From NCBI GenBank assembly GCA_900319835.1, contig ONPY01000003.1, positions 1-64,000 on the forward strand: a stretch of DNA of 64,000 nt, written 5' to 3'. The translations under genes were made by a program, and so were the position numbers. How positions within the stretch are numbered: the first letter of the stretch is position 1; each line of letters opens with the position of its first letter. The notes below the pieces were generated by a model. That model searched no databases, had not been told where the DNA came from, and saw only the letters and a program-made list of their open reading frames with translations. This document shows, piece by piece, positions 41,173 through 51,065 of this stretch. This stretch comes from an uncultured Eubacteriales bacterium. Lineage in GTDB: Bacteria > Bacillota_A > Clostridia > Oscillospirales > Oscillospiraceae.

Positions 41173-42132
41173 ATGAAATTCGGCAAATATGTGGCTAGGC
41201 GCATTTTGCAGATGATTCCTGTGATCCTGGCCATTATCTGTATTTGCTTTTTGATCATACATATCGCGCCGGGCGATCCGGCAACGATTATGGCAGGTGA
41301 AAATGCCACCGATGAGTATATCGAGCAGTTGAAGATCCAATTCGGACTGGATCTGCCGCTTTGGAAGCAGCTCCTGATCTATATCAAGAACACCTTGACC
41401 GGGAACCTCGGCGTATCGCTCTCTTTTAAGCTTCCCGTCAGTATGATCCTGATGGAAAAAATGAGAGTAACTCTGGTCCTCGTCCTGTTTAGCGAGATCA
41501 TGGCGATTTTTCTGGGTACGCTGTTGGGGCTGATCGCCGCAAAGCGAGAAAACCGTCTGGGGGATCACCTGATCTCCAATCTCTCTATGCTGCTGTACTG
41601 TATGCCGACTTTCTGGCTGGGCATGATGCTGATGCTGTTTTTCGCCATCAATTTGAAGTGGTTCCCAACTTCCGGCATGCACAGCTTCAATACGTCGCTC
41701 AGTCCATTTTTCGACAGTTTACACCATATGGTGCTTCCCAGCGTGACCTTGACTCTAGTTCGCATCCCGACGTATATCAAGCTGGCCCGCTCCTCTATTG
41801 TGGAGGTGGCGCAGGAGGATTTCATCAATACCGCCCGGGCTATCGGATACTCTGAACGTGTGGTCTATCGGAAATTTGCGCTGCGCAACGCACTGCTGCC
41901 TACTGTCACGCAGGCGGGCATGTCCTTGAGTACATTGTTCAGCGGCGCCCTGCTCACCGAAACCGTATTCTCCTGGCCGGGCATGGGCCGCATGGTATAC
42001 GACGCGATTGCCGGACGTGACTATCCCGTTATTATGGGCGGCTTCTTGGTGTCGGCCATAATGGTCGTTATCGGCAGTTTTTTAACAGATATTATCTACA
42101 TGTACCTTGATCCGAGGGTGGTGGCTGAATAA
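41173..42132 (+). CDS. Peptide ABC transporter permease (DppB/OppB-like)
   Basis: This 319-aa membrane protein has six hydrophobic segments, an HIAPGDPATIMAG loop after the first, and the permease EAA-type loop DFINTARAIGYSERVVYRKFAL. GRDYPVIMGGFLVSAIMVVI lies near the end. It forms the membrane channel with the next gene, whose start overlaps its stop (TAATG). Confidence 0.93.
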   Translation: MKFGKYVARRILQMIPVILAIICICFLIIHIAPGDPATIMAGENATDEYIEQLKIQFGLDLPLWKQLLIYIKNTLTGNLGVSLSFKLPVSMILMEKMRVTLVLVLFSEIMAIFLGTLLGLIAAKRENRLGDHLISNLSMLLYCMPTFWLGMMLMLFFAINLKWFPTSGMHSFNTSLSPFFDSLHHMVLPSVTLTLVRIPTYIKLARSSIVEVAQEDFINTARAIGYSERVVYRKFALRNALLPTVTQAGMSLSTLFSGALLTETVFSWPGMGRMVYDAIAGRDYPVIMGGFLVSAIMVVIGSFLTDIIYMYLDPRVVAE

Positions 42133-42959
42133 TGAAAAAGTTTAAGACATTCATCACCAATCCCCAGGCCATCATTGGCTTGCTGATTCTGATAATCATG
42201 CTGGTGGTCGCAGCCCTCGCTCCCCGAATTTGTCCGGGAAACCCGCTCTTCTCTGTCGGCAAGCCGTTGGTGGCTCCCTGCAAAGAGTTCCCTATGGGCA
42301 CAGACTATCTGGGACGCGACGTGTGGTCCATGGTCATCTGGGGAAGCCGCGTGTCCATCATATTTGCCTTTGGTGCCTCATTTCTGTCCCTGGTGGTCGG
42401 CATCGTGCTGGGAGCGCTCTCCGGATACATCGGCGGTTGGATTGATGACCTGATGTGCCGCAGTTTTGAGCTGTTTTATATCATTCCCAGAACGTTTCTG
42501 GTCATCCTGATGGTGGCGTTTTTCGGTTCGTCAATTGGATTGATGGTTCTCATTATCGGACTTACAATCTGGCCGTCCAATGCCAAAATCATGCGGGCGC
42601 AGGTGCTGACGCTGAAATCCAGAGGTTATGTGCAGGCGGCGGAGGTGGCTGGAGGAAGCCGACTGGGCATTCTTTTCCGGCACATCGTCCCCAACGGTAT
42701 GGGTCCCGTGCTGTCCAACTCGATCTTGCAGATGGCGCAGGCTGTTATTACGGAGGCGTCGCTGTCCTTCTTGGGACTGGGCGATCCCAACAAGGCGTCC
42801 TGGGGCTTGATCCTGAACGCCGGACAGCGGCACATCAGCACCGCGCCGTGGCTGGTCATCTACCCGGGTATCGCGCTGGCCTGCCTCTTGTTGGCCTTTA
42901 ACCTGATTGGTACGGCACTGCACAAGTCGCTGAATGTCAAGCAGGCCATTATGGAGTGA
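42132..42959 (+). CDS. Peptide ABC transporter permease (DppC/OppC-like)
   Basis: This 275-aa second permease subunit begins with a cytoplasmic tail and a membrane helix (AIIGLLILIIMLVVAALAP), followed by FPMGTDYLGRDVWSMVIWGSR, the usual DppC signature. The EAA loop is SRGYVQAAEVAGGSRLGILF. Partner of the preceding permease. Confidence 0.93.
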   Translation: MKKFKTFITNPQAIIGLLILIIMLVVAALAPRICPGNPLFSVGKPLVAPCKEFPMGTDYLGRDVWSMVIWGSRVSIIFAFGASFLSLVVGIVLGALSGYIGGWIDDLMCRSFELFYIIPRTFLVILMVAFFGSSIGLMVLIIGLTIWPSNAKIMRAQVLTLKSRGYVQAAEVAGGSRLGILFRHIVPNGMGPVLSNSILQMAQAVITEASLSFLGLGDPNKASWGLILNAGQRHISTAPWLVIYPGIALACLLLAFNLIGTALHKSLNVKQAIME

Positions 42960-42973
42960 TAGGAGGGATATAC

Positions 42974-43951
42974 ATGCTGCTGGAAGTAAAAAACCTCTCC
43001 GTAGACTTCAAGGTGGGTAGGCAAACGCTGCGGGCCGTGAACAACGTGAGCTTTTCCCTTGGGGAGCGAGACAGTCTGGGCCTGGTAGGTGAATCAGGCT
43101 GCGGAAAAAGCACGACCGCTTTTGCTCTGATGCGGCTATTGGCGCGAAACGGCCGCATTTCAAGCGGGCAAATCCTGTTGGATGGCGTAGATTTGGTAAC
43201 ACAACCGGATGACTATATCCGAAAAGTGCGCTGGAAAGATATCTCTATTATCTTCCAAAACGCCATGACAGCGTTGGACCCCGTCAAGAAAATCGGTGAT
43301 CAAATCGTTTCCGCGCTTCAGCTGCACCAGAATGTTACACGGGCAGAAGCGATTGAGCGAGCCGAGTATATTTTTGAGCGGGTAGGCGTTTCCAAGTCCC
43401 GGCTGATGCAGTACCCTCACGAGTTTTCCGGCGGAATGAAGCAGCGCGCGGTAATTGCCCTGGCTTTGATCTGCAATCCCCGGATCCTGATCGCGGACGA
43501 GCCTACGACCGCCTTGGATGTGGTTGCGCAAAGGCAAGTCATCAACCTGCTTTCCGGACTGCAGGATGAATTCAACATCAGCATTATCATGATCTCCCAT
43601 GACATATCCACCATGGCTGAAGCCTGCCGAAATATCGCCGTCATGTATGGTGGTGAGATCATGGAGATGGGCGCGTCCAGAGATGTACTGATTCAAAACA
43701 ACCACCCGTATACCCACGCGCTGGTGGGATCTTTCCCTTCTCTGCACAAGCCGCTCTCCACTCTGACACAGATCCCGGGAGGAACGCCCAACCTGACGGA
43801 CATGCCGGCAGGCTGCCCGTTCTCGCCCCGCTGCGCTTTTGCTACGGATCTTTGCGCCCGGGAAAAGCCGGATATGCGTTCCGTGCGGCTGAACAAGCTG
43901 TGCAAGTGCCACTATGCCCAGGAACTGGACTTCAATAAGAAGGAAGGCTGA
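42974..43951 (+). CDS. Peptide ABC transporter ATPase (DppD/OppD-like)
   Basis: This 325-aa ATPase has Walker A GESGCGKSTT (about 38-47), the Q-loop IIFQNAMTALDP, signature FSGGMKQRAVIA, Walker B ILIADEPTTALDV and switch histidine ISHDIS. The C-terminal oligopeptide-transport motif PGGTPNLTDMPAGCPFSPRC may bind an iron-sulfur cluster through its cysteines. ATG 42974 follows GGAGGGATATAC. Confidence 0.94.
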   Translation: MLLEVKNLSVDFKVGRQTLRAVNNVSFSLGERDSLGLVGESGCGKSTTAFALMRLLARNGRISSGQILLDGVDLVTQPDDYIRKVRWKDISIIFQNAMTALDPVKKIGDQIVSALQLHQNVTRAEAIERAEYIFERVGVSKSRLMQYPHEFSGGMKQRAVIALALICNPRILIADEPTTALDVVAQRQVINLLSGLQDEFNISIIMISHDISTMAEACRNIAVMYGGEIMEMGASRDVLIQNNHPYTHALVGSFPSLHKPLSTLTQIPGGTPNLTDMPAGCPFSPRCAFATDLCAREKPDMRSVRLNKLCKCHYAQELDFNKKEG

Positions 43952-43954
43952 GCC

Positions 43955-44983
43955 ATGAGCAGCATGACATTGGAAAACCTTTCAAAGGAGTATGTGCTGA
44001 AAGCCGGGTTCTTTACGCAGCTTTCCGGAAGAGCCAGCAAGGTCAGCGCGGTCGATCAGGTATCCTTCAACATGAAGGAAGGGGAAATTGTCGGGCTGGT
44101 AGGCGAGTCCGGCTGCGGAAAAACCACGCTCGGAAAAATGCTTCTGCGTATTGAGGACATCACCTCCGGCAAGGCATATATCGACGGGACGGATATTTCT
44201 TCTGTCAAGGGTCGCAGAAATATGCTGGCATTCCGCAGAAAGGTGCAAATGATCTTCCAGGATCCGTACGACTCCCTGGATCCCAAAATGAGCATACGCG
44301 ATATAGTCGCCGAGCCACTCCGTTCCCTTGGTCTGAAGCTGTCCCGGAGCGAGATCGACCGCCGCGTGGATGAAACGCTGTCGTTGGTTGAGTTGACACC
44401 GGTATCTCTCTATGCGGACCGGTATCCCCATCAGCTGTCCGGCGGTCAGCGGCAACGTGTGGCGATTGCCCGGGCACTGGTTTCCGACCCGGAATTCGTA
44501 ATTGCCGACGAGCCGGTTTCCATGCTGGACGTTTCTCTTCGGGCCGGCATCTTAAATCTGCTGCAAAAGCTCAACCGGGAGAGAGGGATCGGCGTGCTGT
44601 TGATTACCCACGACCTGGCAACCGCTCGTTTCTTGTGTGACAGGATCGTGGTCATGTACCTGGGTCGCTTTGTAGAAATTACGGATCCCACGAGGCTTGT
44701 AGAGGACGCGATTCACCCCTATACCCAACTGCTGATCTCCTCCGCACCTGATTTGTTTGCAGATACTTCGAACCGCATCGAGCTTCAGGGCGAAGCGGCC
44801 AGCGCCGTTGCACCCCCTACAGGCTGCCGGTTCTCCCCTCGCTGTCCTTACGCCAGGGAAGTCTGTCTGCAGGTCACGCCGGAAATGAAAGAACCTGTCC
44901 CGGAACACTTCGTTGCCTGTCACAGATTATCCCCGGCATATCAAGAGTCTCCATTTGTCGGCATCAAACAAGGAAATTTATGA
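43955..44983 (+). CDS. Peptide ABC transporter ATPase (DppF/OppF-like)
   Basis: This 342-aa ATPase has Walker A GESGCGKTTL, signature LSGGQRQRVAIA, Walker B FVIADEPVSMLDV, ITHDLATA and the C-terminal cysteine region PTGCRFSPRCPYAREVC. It starts 4 nt after the previous gene and pairs with it as the asymmetric motor of the importer. Confidence 0.94.
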   Translation: MSSMTLENLSKEYVLKAGFFTQLSGRASKVSAVDQVSFNMKEGEIVGLVGESGCGKTTLGKMLLRIEDITSGKAYIDGTDISSVKGRRNMLAFRRKVQMIFQDPYDSLDPKMSIRDIVAEPLRSLGLKLSRSEIDRRVDETLSLVELTPVSLYADRYPHQLSGGQRQRVAIARALVSDPEFVIADEPVSMLDVSLRAGILNLLQKLNRERGIGVLLITHDLATARFLCDRIVVMYLGRFVEITDPTRLVEDAIHPYTQLLISSAPDLFADTSNRIELQGEAASAVAPPTGCRFSPRCPYAREVCLQVTPEMKEPVPEHFVACHRLSPAYQESPFVGIKQGNL

Positions 44984-44999
44984 TAGAGGAGGAAACAAG

Positions 45000-46037
45000 T
45001 TGAAAAAGATTACCCTGACCGCGGCACAGGAAGATCGCGCAAAACAGCTTCACTATGAGAATCTCTTTATAGACTGTCTGTGCGGAAATCTGGTCAACCC
45101 TGAGCCGCCGGAGCGCAACGGCGTACCCTATCTGGAGCGCGTGCTCCAATCCGGCGCCAATGTGCAAAGCATCACCCTCTCTGCTCCCGCTGCCAGTTTT
45201 GAAGGGGTACTGAAGGATATGTACGGGTACTATAACCTGTTTAAGTATCACCCCGACAAGGTCATGCAGATCAAAACGGTTGAGGACATAGAGACCGCAA
45301 GAAAAACGGGCCGGCTGGGCGTGATCTTCAGTTTGCAGAATTCCGTCGCTATGGGAGAGGATTTCTACAAATGGTCCATTATGGCGGAATTGGGCCTGAA
45401 GATCTGCCAGCTGACCTATATGGAACCCAACCTCTATGGAAGCGGCTGTCTGGACAAGGCCAACGGCGGCCTTACATACTGGGGTGAGCAGGCCGTGCGC
45501 GAGATGAACCGCCAGGGCATCGTGGTGGACCTCTCCCACGTGGGCGAGCGTACGAGCCTGGATGCGATTGCATACAGCAGCAAACCCTGTATTTTCAGCC
45601 ATTCCAATTCCCTGACTGTATGCTCCTCCTCCAGCCGGAACCTGACCGATGAGATGATCGTCAACTGTGCGGCAAAGGGTGGCGTGATATGCCTCAATGC
45701 TCACGGTTTTGTCTGCCACAAGGAGGTCGGCGTACAGGGAACTCTGGAAGATTACATGGCCCATTTCGAGTATCTCGGCAATCTGGTAGGTGCCGATCAC
45801 ATCGGTATCGGTACCGACATCTATGAGTACTACACCAAGCAATACTGGGAGTGCAAGACGAAGCTGCTGTATAACAGCCCCTGGTTCTTTGAGACGGTGT
45901 TCAACCGTGACGTGCAGCGGGTCGACCAGTATATCAACATTACCAGAGGACTTGTAGCGCTTGGGTTCTCTGATGATGATATTAGAAAGATTCTGGGCGG
46001 CAGCCTGATGAGAGTCTTTAAGGAAGTTTGGAAGTGA
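45000..46037 (+). CDS. Membrane dipeptidase-like protein (M19), divergent
   Basis: This 345-aa protein resembles renal dipeptidases of family M19: GLKICQLTYMEPN, GIVVDLSHVGERTSLDAI and PCIFSHSNSLTV keep the two later metal-binding histidines. The N-terminal metal motif HxD of the family is not evident; the corresponding region reads FIDCLCGNLV. The bridging glutamate region reads FSLQN. It may therefore bind metal differently or be inactive. The start is TTG 45000, chosen because GAGGAGGAAACAAG lies just upstream. It is encoded inside the transporter operon and probably processes imported dipeptides. Confidence 0.78.
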   Translation: MKKITLTAAQEDRAKQLHYENLFIDCLCGNLVNPEPPERNGVPYLERVLQSGANVQSITLSAPAASFEGVLKDMYGYYNLFKYHPDKVMQIKTVEDIETARKTGRLGVIFSLQNSVAMGEDFYKWSIMAELGLKICQLTYMEPNLYGSGCLDKANGGLTYWGEQAVREMNRQGIVVDLSHVGERTSLDAIAYSSKPCIFSHSNSLTVCSSSSRNLTDEMIVNCAAKGGVICLNAHGFVCHKEVGVQGTLEDYMAHFEYLGNLVGADHIGIGTDIYEYYTKQYWECKTKLLYNSPWFFETVFNRDVQRVDQYINITRGLVALGFSDDDIRKILGGSLMRVFKEVWK

Positions 46038-46053
46038 ATAGGAGGAAAACAAA

Positions 46054-47703
46054 ATGAAACGAGTATTGTCAGTCTTTTTGGCGCTGCTGATGGTACTGTC
46101 TCTGGCAGCCTGCGGCGGCACTCCCAGCAACAATCCTTCGGACAACCCTCCCGATAATTCGGGTACGCAGACACTTCAGCCCGGTCAGCACTACTATGGC
46201 GGTACGCTGGTCGTAGCCACCAAGCTTGAGCCCACTTTCTATCAGACCAACTATGTGTGGGATGGCGGCGTCGTTTACATCAGCCACAACATTCTCTCCA
46301 AGCTCTGCGCCTGGGATGAAGACACGAAGACCATCTATCCCGATCTGGCAGAATCCTGGGAAAATACGGACGACCTGATGACTTACACGTTCCATCTTCG
46401 TCAGGGCGTCAAGTGGCACGACGGTGAACCTTTCACCTCCAAGGATGTCAAGTGGACCATCGACAGCATTCTGGAATACGGAGAGCAGGCCTACACCTAC
46501 AACTATGTAAAGTCGGTGGAATCCGTGGAAGCCCCGGATGACTATACTGTCGTCTTCCACATGTCCACCCCCAACGGAACCTTTGTCAACAGCGTAGCCG
46601 ACTATCAGGGCCCGGATATCCTCCCGGCTCACATCTATGAGGGCACAGATCCCTATACCAACCCCGCCAACGAGAAGCCCATCGGCACGGGCCCGTTCAA
46701 GTTCGTTGAGGCCAAGCTGGGCAGCTACTGCAAACTGGAGGCAAACCCCGACTATTACGGGGATGGCCCCTATCTGGATGGCGTCATCTACAACTTTGTG
46801 CCGGATGAGACCACTGCCATGACCTCCATGGAAGCCCATGAGGTTGGCTGGATGACCGCGACCCCTTCTTTTGCCGAGGCAAAACGTCTGGCAACTGTTG
46901 ACGGCATTACCGTGGAGAGCCAGGCTACCAACATCGTTCAGTGGACGCAGTTCAATATGAGCGAGGAGGCTGCGCGCCCCTATATCAATGATGTGCGTGT
47001 GCGCGAGGCTATCTGCTGGGCCATCGACAACCAGAATATCGCCGACGTGCTTTACCTGGGTTATGTGGACCCCTGCAATAACTGGTATACTTCCACGGTG
47101 GAGTGGGCCGTCAACCGTGACGTGACCTTCCCCGGCTACGACGTGGACAAGGCCAACAAGATCCTGGACGATGCCGGCTACGCCAGAGGCGCCGACGGTT
47201 ACCGTTTCGAGCTGACCTATCGCTGCTTCACCACCTCCATCTTCGGCACGACCGATATCCCCAACCTGATAACACAGTACCTGGATGCTGTTGGTATCAA
47301 GCTGAACGTGGAGAAGTACGAGTGGGCCGTTCGCAAGGAGTACCTGGACGAAAACCTGGAGTGGGATATGTGCTCCGCCGGTGGTTCCCGCGGCCCCGAC
47401 CCCAGTTCCTATGCCAACGTGTGGAACCGCTCCTCCTCCAATAAGAGCCGGTACTACAACGACGAGGTCATGCGTCTGTTTGATGAGGGCACCAAGTATG
47501 CCACGCAGGAGGAGCGCGCCCCCTTCTATAAGAAGATCCAGGAGTACTTCGCCAAGGATATTCCCTGCTATGACTACATCGAATACGCTTATGTCCGTCC
47601 CCATGGTGCCGACTACATCAACTTCTTCTGGGCTCCTGATTGCGGCATTGCGGCGGATCACATGCTCAATACGGTGGAGTGGACCGGCGGTGAAATTCGA
47701 TAA
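46054..47703 (+). CDS. Peptide-binding lipoprotein of ABC importer (SBP family 5)
   Basis: This 549-aa lipoprotein starts with a signal peptide and lipobox VLSLAACGG (Cys near residue 23), then a Ser/Pro/Asn-rich linker. The family 5 body contains LAESWENTDDLMTYTFHLRQ, VKWHDGEPFTSKDVKWTID, GTGPFKFVEA, VREAICWAIDN and a typical C-terminal lobe. It captures peptides for the DppBCDF-like transporter encoded upstream. RBS AGGAGG is present. It is the last importer gene; 47704-47841 is a spacer with an inverted repeat GATTCCGGCGCT / AGCGCCGGAATC. Confidence 0.93.
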   Translation: MKRVLSVFLALLMVLSLAACGGTPSNNPSDNPPDNSGTQTLQPGQHYYGGTLVVATKLEPTFYQTNYVWDGGVVYISHNILSKLCAWDEDTKTIYPDLAESWENTDDLMTYTFHLRQGVKWHDGEPFTSKDVKWTIDSILEYGEQAYTYNYVKSVESVEAPDDYTVVFHMSTPNGTFVNSVADYQGPDILPAHIYEGTDPYTNPANEKPIGTGPFKFVEAKLGSYCKLEANPDYYGDGPYLDGVIYNFVPDETTAMTSMEAHEVGWMTATPSFAEAKRLATVDGITVESQATNIVQWTQFNMSEEAARPYINDVRVREAICWAIDNQNIADVLYLGYVDPCNNWYTSTVEWAVNRDVTFPGYDVDKANKILDDAGYARGADGYRFELTYRCFTTSIFGTTDIPNLITQYLDAVGIKLNVEKYEWAVRKEYLDENLEWDMCSAGGSRGPDPSSYANVWNRSSSNKSRYYNDEVMRLFDEGTKYATQEERAPFYKKIQEYFAKDIPCYDYIEYAYVRPHGADYINFFWAPDCGIAADHMLNTVEWTGGEIR

Positions 47704-47841
47704 CGCCACCTATGCCGCGTGATGCTCTGTATAAGCGCTGCAGACCATCTGCAGGCGGCAATACCAGGAAATACGGGATTCCGGCGCTGTAGCGCCGGAA
47801 TCCCGCCTGTAATCCGGTCAGATGATCGGGAAGGAGGACCT

Positions 47842-49050
47842 ATGCAAACATTCATTCATTTCAACCTTGTGGACGTAGAAGCAAAACGCTACGTTGAGAA
47901 CTGCTATATGACCGTGGACGGCGGGCTTATCCAGGCCGTCGGGCCGATGGCAGAACTAAAGGAACCTCATCTGCGCGGCGCGGTGGATTTGGCCGGGCAG
48001 ACGGTAATGCCGGGCATGTTCAACTGTCACATCCATGCGCTTTCCACTCCCATCGCTGCGCCAGAATCTCTGAATTGGGAGACCTCCGGGATGTTTGCCC
48101 TTCGGGGATTGCAGCATCTGCACCAGCATCTGAAGTCCGGCGTGACCTTTGTGCGGGACATGAATGGGCGAAAGCTGGGTGAGGTGGACCTGAAAAATGC
48201 ACTAAAGCAGGGCATCCACATTGGGCCACATTACCAGATTGCGCGGCAATGCCTGTGTATGACCGGCGGCCATGGCTGCAATACCGGTCGGGAATGCGAT
48301 GGGCCGGTGGACTGCATGAAAGCGGCCAGAGAGCAGATCAAAGGCGGCGCAGATTTCGTCAAGATCATGGCTACCGGCGGTGTGAATTCCGATACCCGCC
48401 CGGAATTTTCTCAGTTAAATCTGGAGGAGATGACTGCCGCTGTCAACGAGGCGCACCGGGCCGGGAAAAAGACGGCGACCCATGCCCACGGAAAAGCCGG
48501 CATTAAAACGGCCGTGCTGGCCGGGATCGACAGCGTAGAGCACGGCAGCTATATTGATGACGAGTGCATCGATCTGATGCTGGAGCGCGGTACCTTCTAC
48601 TGCCCCACCCTTTCTACCCACTACTTCTCCGAAAAATTCGGCGTTGCCGCCGGCATTGCTCCCTGGAAGGTCGAAAAGGGACGGCGCGCTATGGAGGCGC
48701 AGCACATTGGACTTGCCAAAGCGTGGAAGGCGGGTATTCCCATTACCATCGGAACGGATGCCGGCACGCCTTATAACCCTCACTGGGGCACCTATATGGA
48801 GTTCGTTTTGTTTGTGGAGGATATGGGCTTTGATCCCATGGATACGTTGGTGGCAGGTACTCTTACTTCCGCCAAAGCCTGCGGTGTGGAGGACTGGACC
48901 GGCAGTATTAAAGTGGGAAAACACGCGGATTTCATCGTGCTGAAGGAAAACCCCGTGCAGAATATCCGGACGCTGGGCGAGGTTCAGCAGGTCTATTTGG
49001 GCGGCAAATTTGTGCTTCTGCCCGAAAACGACAAGAACAGCTATATTTAA
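47842..49050 (+). CDS. Metal-dependent amidohydrolase (prolidase/imidazolonepropionase-like)
   Basis: This 402-aa TIM-barrel amidohydrolase has NCHIHAL as the first metal motif, DFVKIMATGG with the probable carboxylated lysine, THAHGKAGI, SVEHGSY and IGTDAGTP. These fit Xaa-Pro dipeptidase-type amidohydrolases (Sgx9260/prolidase group), so an Xaa-Pro or cyclic peptide substrate is plausible. ATG 47842 follows GGAAGGAGGACCT. With the M19-like protein and the S9 peptidase it could let the cell digest proline-containing peptides delivered by the importer. Confidence 0.85.
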   Translation: MQTFIHFNLVDVEAKRYVENCYMTVDGGLIQAVGPMAELKEPHLRGAVDLAGQTVMPGMFNCHIHALSTPIAAPESLNWETSGMFALRGLQHLHQHLKSGVTFVRDMNGRKLGEVDLKNALKQGIHIGPHYQIARQCLCMTGGHGCNTGRECDGPVDCMKAAREQIKGGADFVKIMATGGVNSDTRPEFSQLNLEEMTAAVNEAHRAGKKTATHAHGKAGIKTAVLAGIDSVEHGSYIDDECIDLMLERGTFYCPTLSTHYFSEKFGVAAGIAPWKVEKGRRAMEAQHIGLAKAWKAGIPITIGTDAGTPYNPHWGTYMEFVLFVEDMGFDPMDTLVAGTLTSAKACGVEDWTGSIKVGKHADFIVLKENPVQNIRTLGEVQQVYLGGKFVLLPENDKNSYI

Positions 49051-49072
49051 CCCCTTCCGAAACGGCAAAAAA

Positions 49073-49100
49073 CCGCGGCACCGTCAAATCGGTGCCGCGG
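49073..49100. terminator. Terminator between amidohydrolase and S9 peptidase genes
   Basis: CCGCGGCACC / GGTGCCGCGG, 8-nt loop. T-rich sequence lies on both sides, and the flanking genes are convergent. Confidence 0.85.
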
Positions 49101-49130
49101 TATTCTGTTGTTTTGGCAATCACCAGCCGG

Positions 49131-51065
49131 TTATTGATGAATCTCCGGCTGAAGATAGCGTGTAAACCACAGCAGGATCTCCTCCAGTCGGGATATCCGG
49201 TTATCCGGTCTGCCGCTGCGTGAAAGCTCGTGATTTTCTCCGTGGAAAAGGCAGAGTCTGGCGGGACACCCCTGCCGTTTCAGACAGGAAAACATGGCCA
49301 AGGCGTCCGGCACAGGACAGCGGAAGTCCAAATCCGAGTGGATAAACAGCGTAGGCGTTTTGCAGCGAGGCGCATACTTCAAAGGAGATTCCTCCCACAG
49401 CCGGGCGGGATCCTCCTCCGCCGAGGACAGATGCTCACTGCGAATGTTGGTCAGGCCGATATCGCTGAGATACTCGAAATTAATCATATTGGCAAACGAT
49501 CGCTGGGAACAGGCTGCCGCGAAGCGATCCGTGTGGCCGATGATCCAGTTGGTCATAAAACCGCCGTAAGAGCCGCCGCATACGCCCAGCCGCGCTGCAT
49601 CGATGTCATGATATTTTGCCAGGACCGCGTCAGCAAAGTCCATAATGTCCGTATAGTCTACCGTGCCCCACCGGCCTCTGATATCAGCAAACGCCCGTCC
49701 GCGTCCGTCGGATCCACGGGGGTTGCAGAAGAAAACAAAGAAGCCGTGGCTTGCCCACACCTGCATCTCATGGTGAAAAATGGATCCGAATATGGTCTTC
49801 GGTCCTCCGTGAATATGCAGAATGGCAGGGTATTTCCTTCCAGCTGTATAATCCCGTGGTCGCATGCAAAAGCCGTGAAGCTCCGTGCCATCCCGCGCGG
49901 AAAATACCATCGGTTCCGGTGTGCTGATCGCGTGGGATGCCAGATAGGCGTCATTGAAACGGGTTATCCTCTTTCCGTCCAGATAGAGCTCCGCCAGGCC
50001 ATCCTGTGGCATCTTCGCGCAGACCAGCCTGTCACCGCAGATGTCAAAGCTTTCGATGGAACCGGTAAAATCGGCTTCCTCCGTAACGTGATACTGCAGG
50101 TCGCCTTCAAAACCCATGCGGTGCAGGCTGGAGCCGTCGCCCAGCGGCGCCAGGAAATACACACCGTCCTGGCCCAGGCAGATACCCCGTCCTCCGCCGT
50201 ATTTGGCGTCTGAGCCGGAGCCGTTATAGCCGATTTTCATATCCACATCGGCAAAGCGGCGGGGCGTGCCGCTGTCAAGATCCAGCGTGTAGAAGTCGGT
50301 ATTCTGGCCCATGCTTTTCCCAGGGCAGTCTTCGATGCCGCTGAACAGAAGCTCCCGGTCTTTCCAGAAACAAAGGGCAAAGCTGTTGATTCGTCCCACG
50401 TCAGTCAGCTGCCGCACCGAACCGCTCTGGAGATCCCACGTATAAAAGGCGGGCCCGTACGGATACGGCAGATAGTCCCGCCAGGGTGTCGCTTGGAAAA
50501 CCAGGGTCCCTGCCCGGTATACAAAGTCACCCGCATCTGTATTTTCGTCTGTGATCCGACACAGAGAATTCGTATCTGCACAGTAGATATAGAGCGCCTT
50601 GCGGCGCCCCGCGGTGATGCCCTTCCCGTTCAGGCAATAAGGCGCCTCCTCCAGCACATGGTATCGCCCATTGTAAGGCGCGCCGGTATCGCAGGTAAGC
50701 GCATAGCAGCCGTTTTCCAGCGGCTTGATCCGATCAACCGCTAACGGGATTACAAATAGAGTCCGGCACTCACCGGAATCCGGATCGATGCGGTAGAAGG
50801 TGGTGGCGCCGTCTTTTGGGACACCGGCAACCAATCCATCGTCCTCCGACCAGAAGCTGAGCCGCTGCACCCCTTCCTCCGTCAATGGGCGGGCACTTTC
50901 ATTGCGAACATCCCAAACCCACAGATCGCTCTGATAGGTATTGCGTTCCCGGCAAATCCGGGTGACAAAAAAGGATATCCAGCGCCCCGATGGGGAAAAG
51001 CGCGGATCACTGACAAACCTGAATTGGAACAGATCGTTGATTTCCACCGAAATTCTGCCTTGCAT
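49131..51065 (-). CDS. S9-family prolyl oligopeptidase/acylaminoacyl peptidase
   Basis: This 644-aa serine peptidase has an N-terminal beta-propeller (SDPRFSPSGRWISFF, WVWDVRNESARPLT and later blades). The C-terminal alpha/beta-hydrolase includes HIHGGPKTIFGSIF, the nucleophile GVCGGSYGGFMTNW, the acid in IHSDLDFRCPV and the histidine in FHGENHELS. No signal peptide is seen, so it should act in the cytoplasm. ATG 51065 follows AAAAGGAGCGTGGCGTT. A TATAAT box at 51106-51111 (minus strand) lies near a GTAGTATGTAGTAC partial palindrome that may be an operator. Confidence 0.9.
   Translation of the reverse strand: MQGRISVEINDLFQFRFVSDPRFSPSGRWISFFVTRICRERNTYQSDLWVWDVRNESARPLTEEGVQRLSFWSEDDGLVAGVPKDGATTFYRIDPDSGECRTLFVIPLAVDRIKPLENGCYALTCDTGAPYNGRYHVLEEAPYCLNGKGITAGRRKALYIYCADTNSLCRITDENTDAGDFVYRAGTLVFQATPWRDYLPYPYGPAFYTWDLQSGSVRQLTDVGRINSFALCFWKDRELLFSGIEDCPGKSMGQNTDFYTLDLDSGTPRRFADVDMKIGYNGSGSDAKYGGGRGICLGQDGVYFLAPLGDGSSLHRMGFEGDLQYHVTEEADFTGSIESFDICGDRLVCAKMPQDGLAELYLDGKRITRFNDAYLASHAISTPEPMVFSARDGTELHGFCMRPRDYTAGRKYPAILHIHGGPKTIFGSIFHHEMQVWASHGFFVFFCNPRGSDGRGRAFADIRGRWGTVDYTDIMDFADAVLAKYHDIDAARLGVCGGSYGGFMTNWIIGHTDRFAAACSQRSFANMINFEYLSDIGLTNIRSEHLSSAEEDPARLWEESPLKYAPRCKTPTLFIHSDLDFRCPVPDALAMFSCLKRQGCPARLCLFHGENHELSRSGRPDNRISRLEEILLWFTRYLQPEIHQ

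Noticed and set aside
46069..47709. 546-codon minus-strand frame opposite the peptide-binding lipoprotein gene
   Set aside because: Antisense shadow; the plus strand has a lipobox and family 5 binding-protein motifs.
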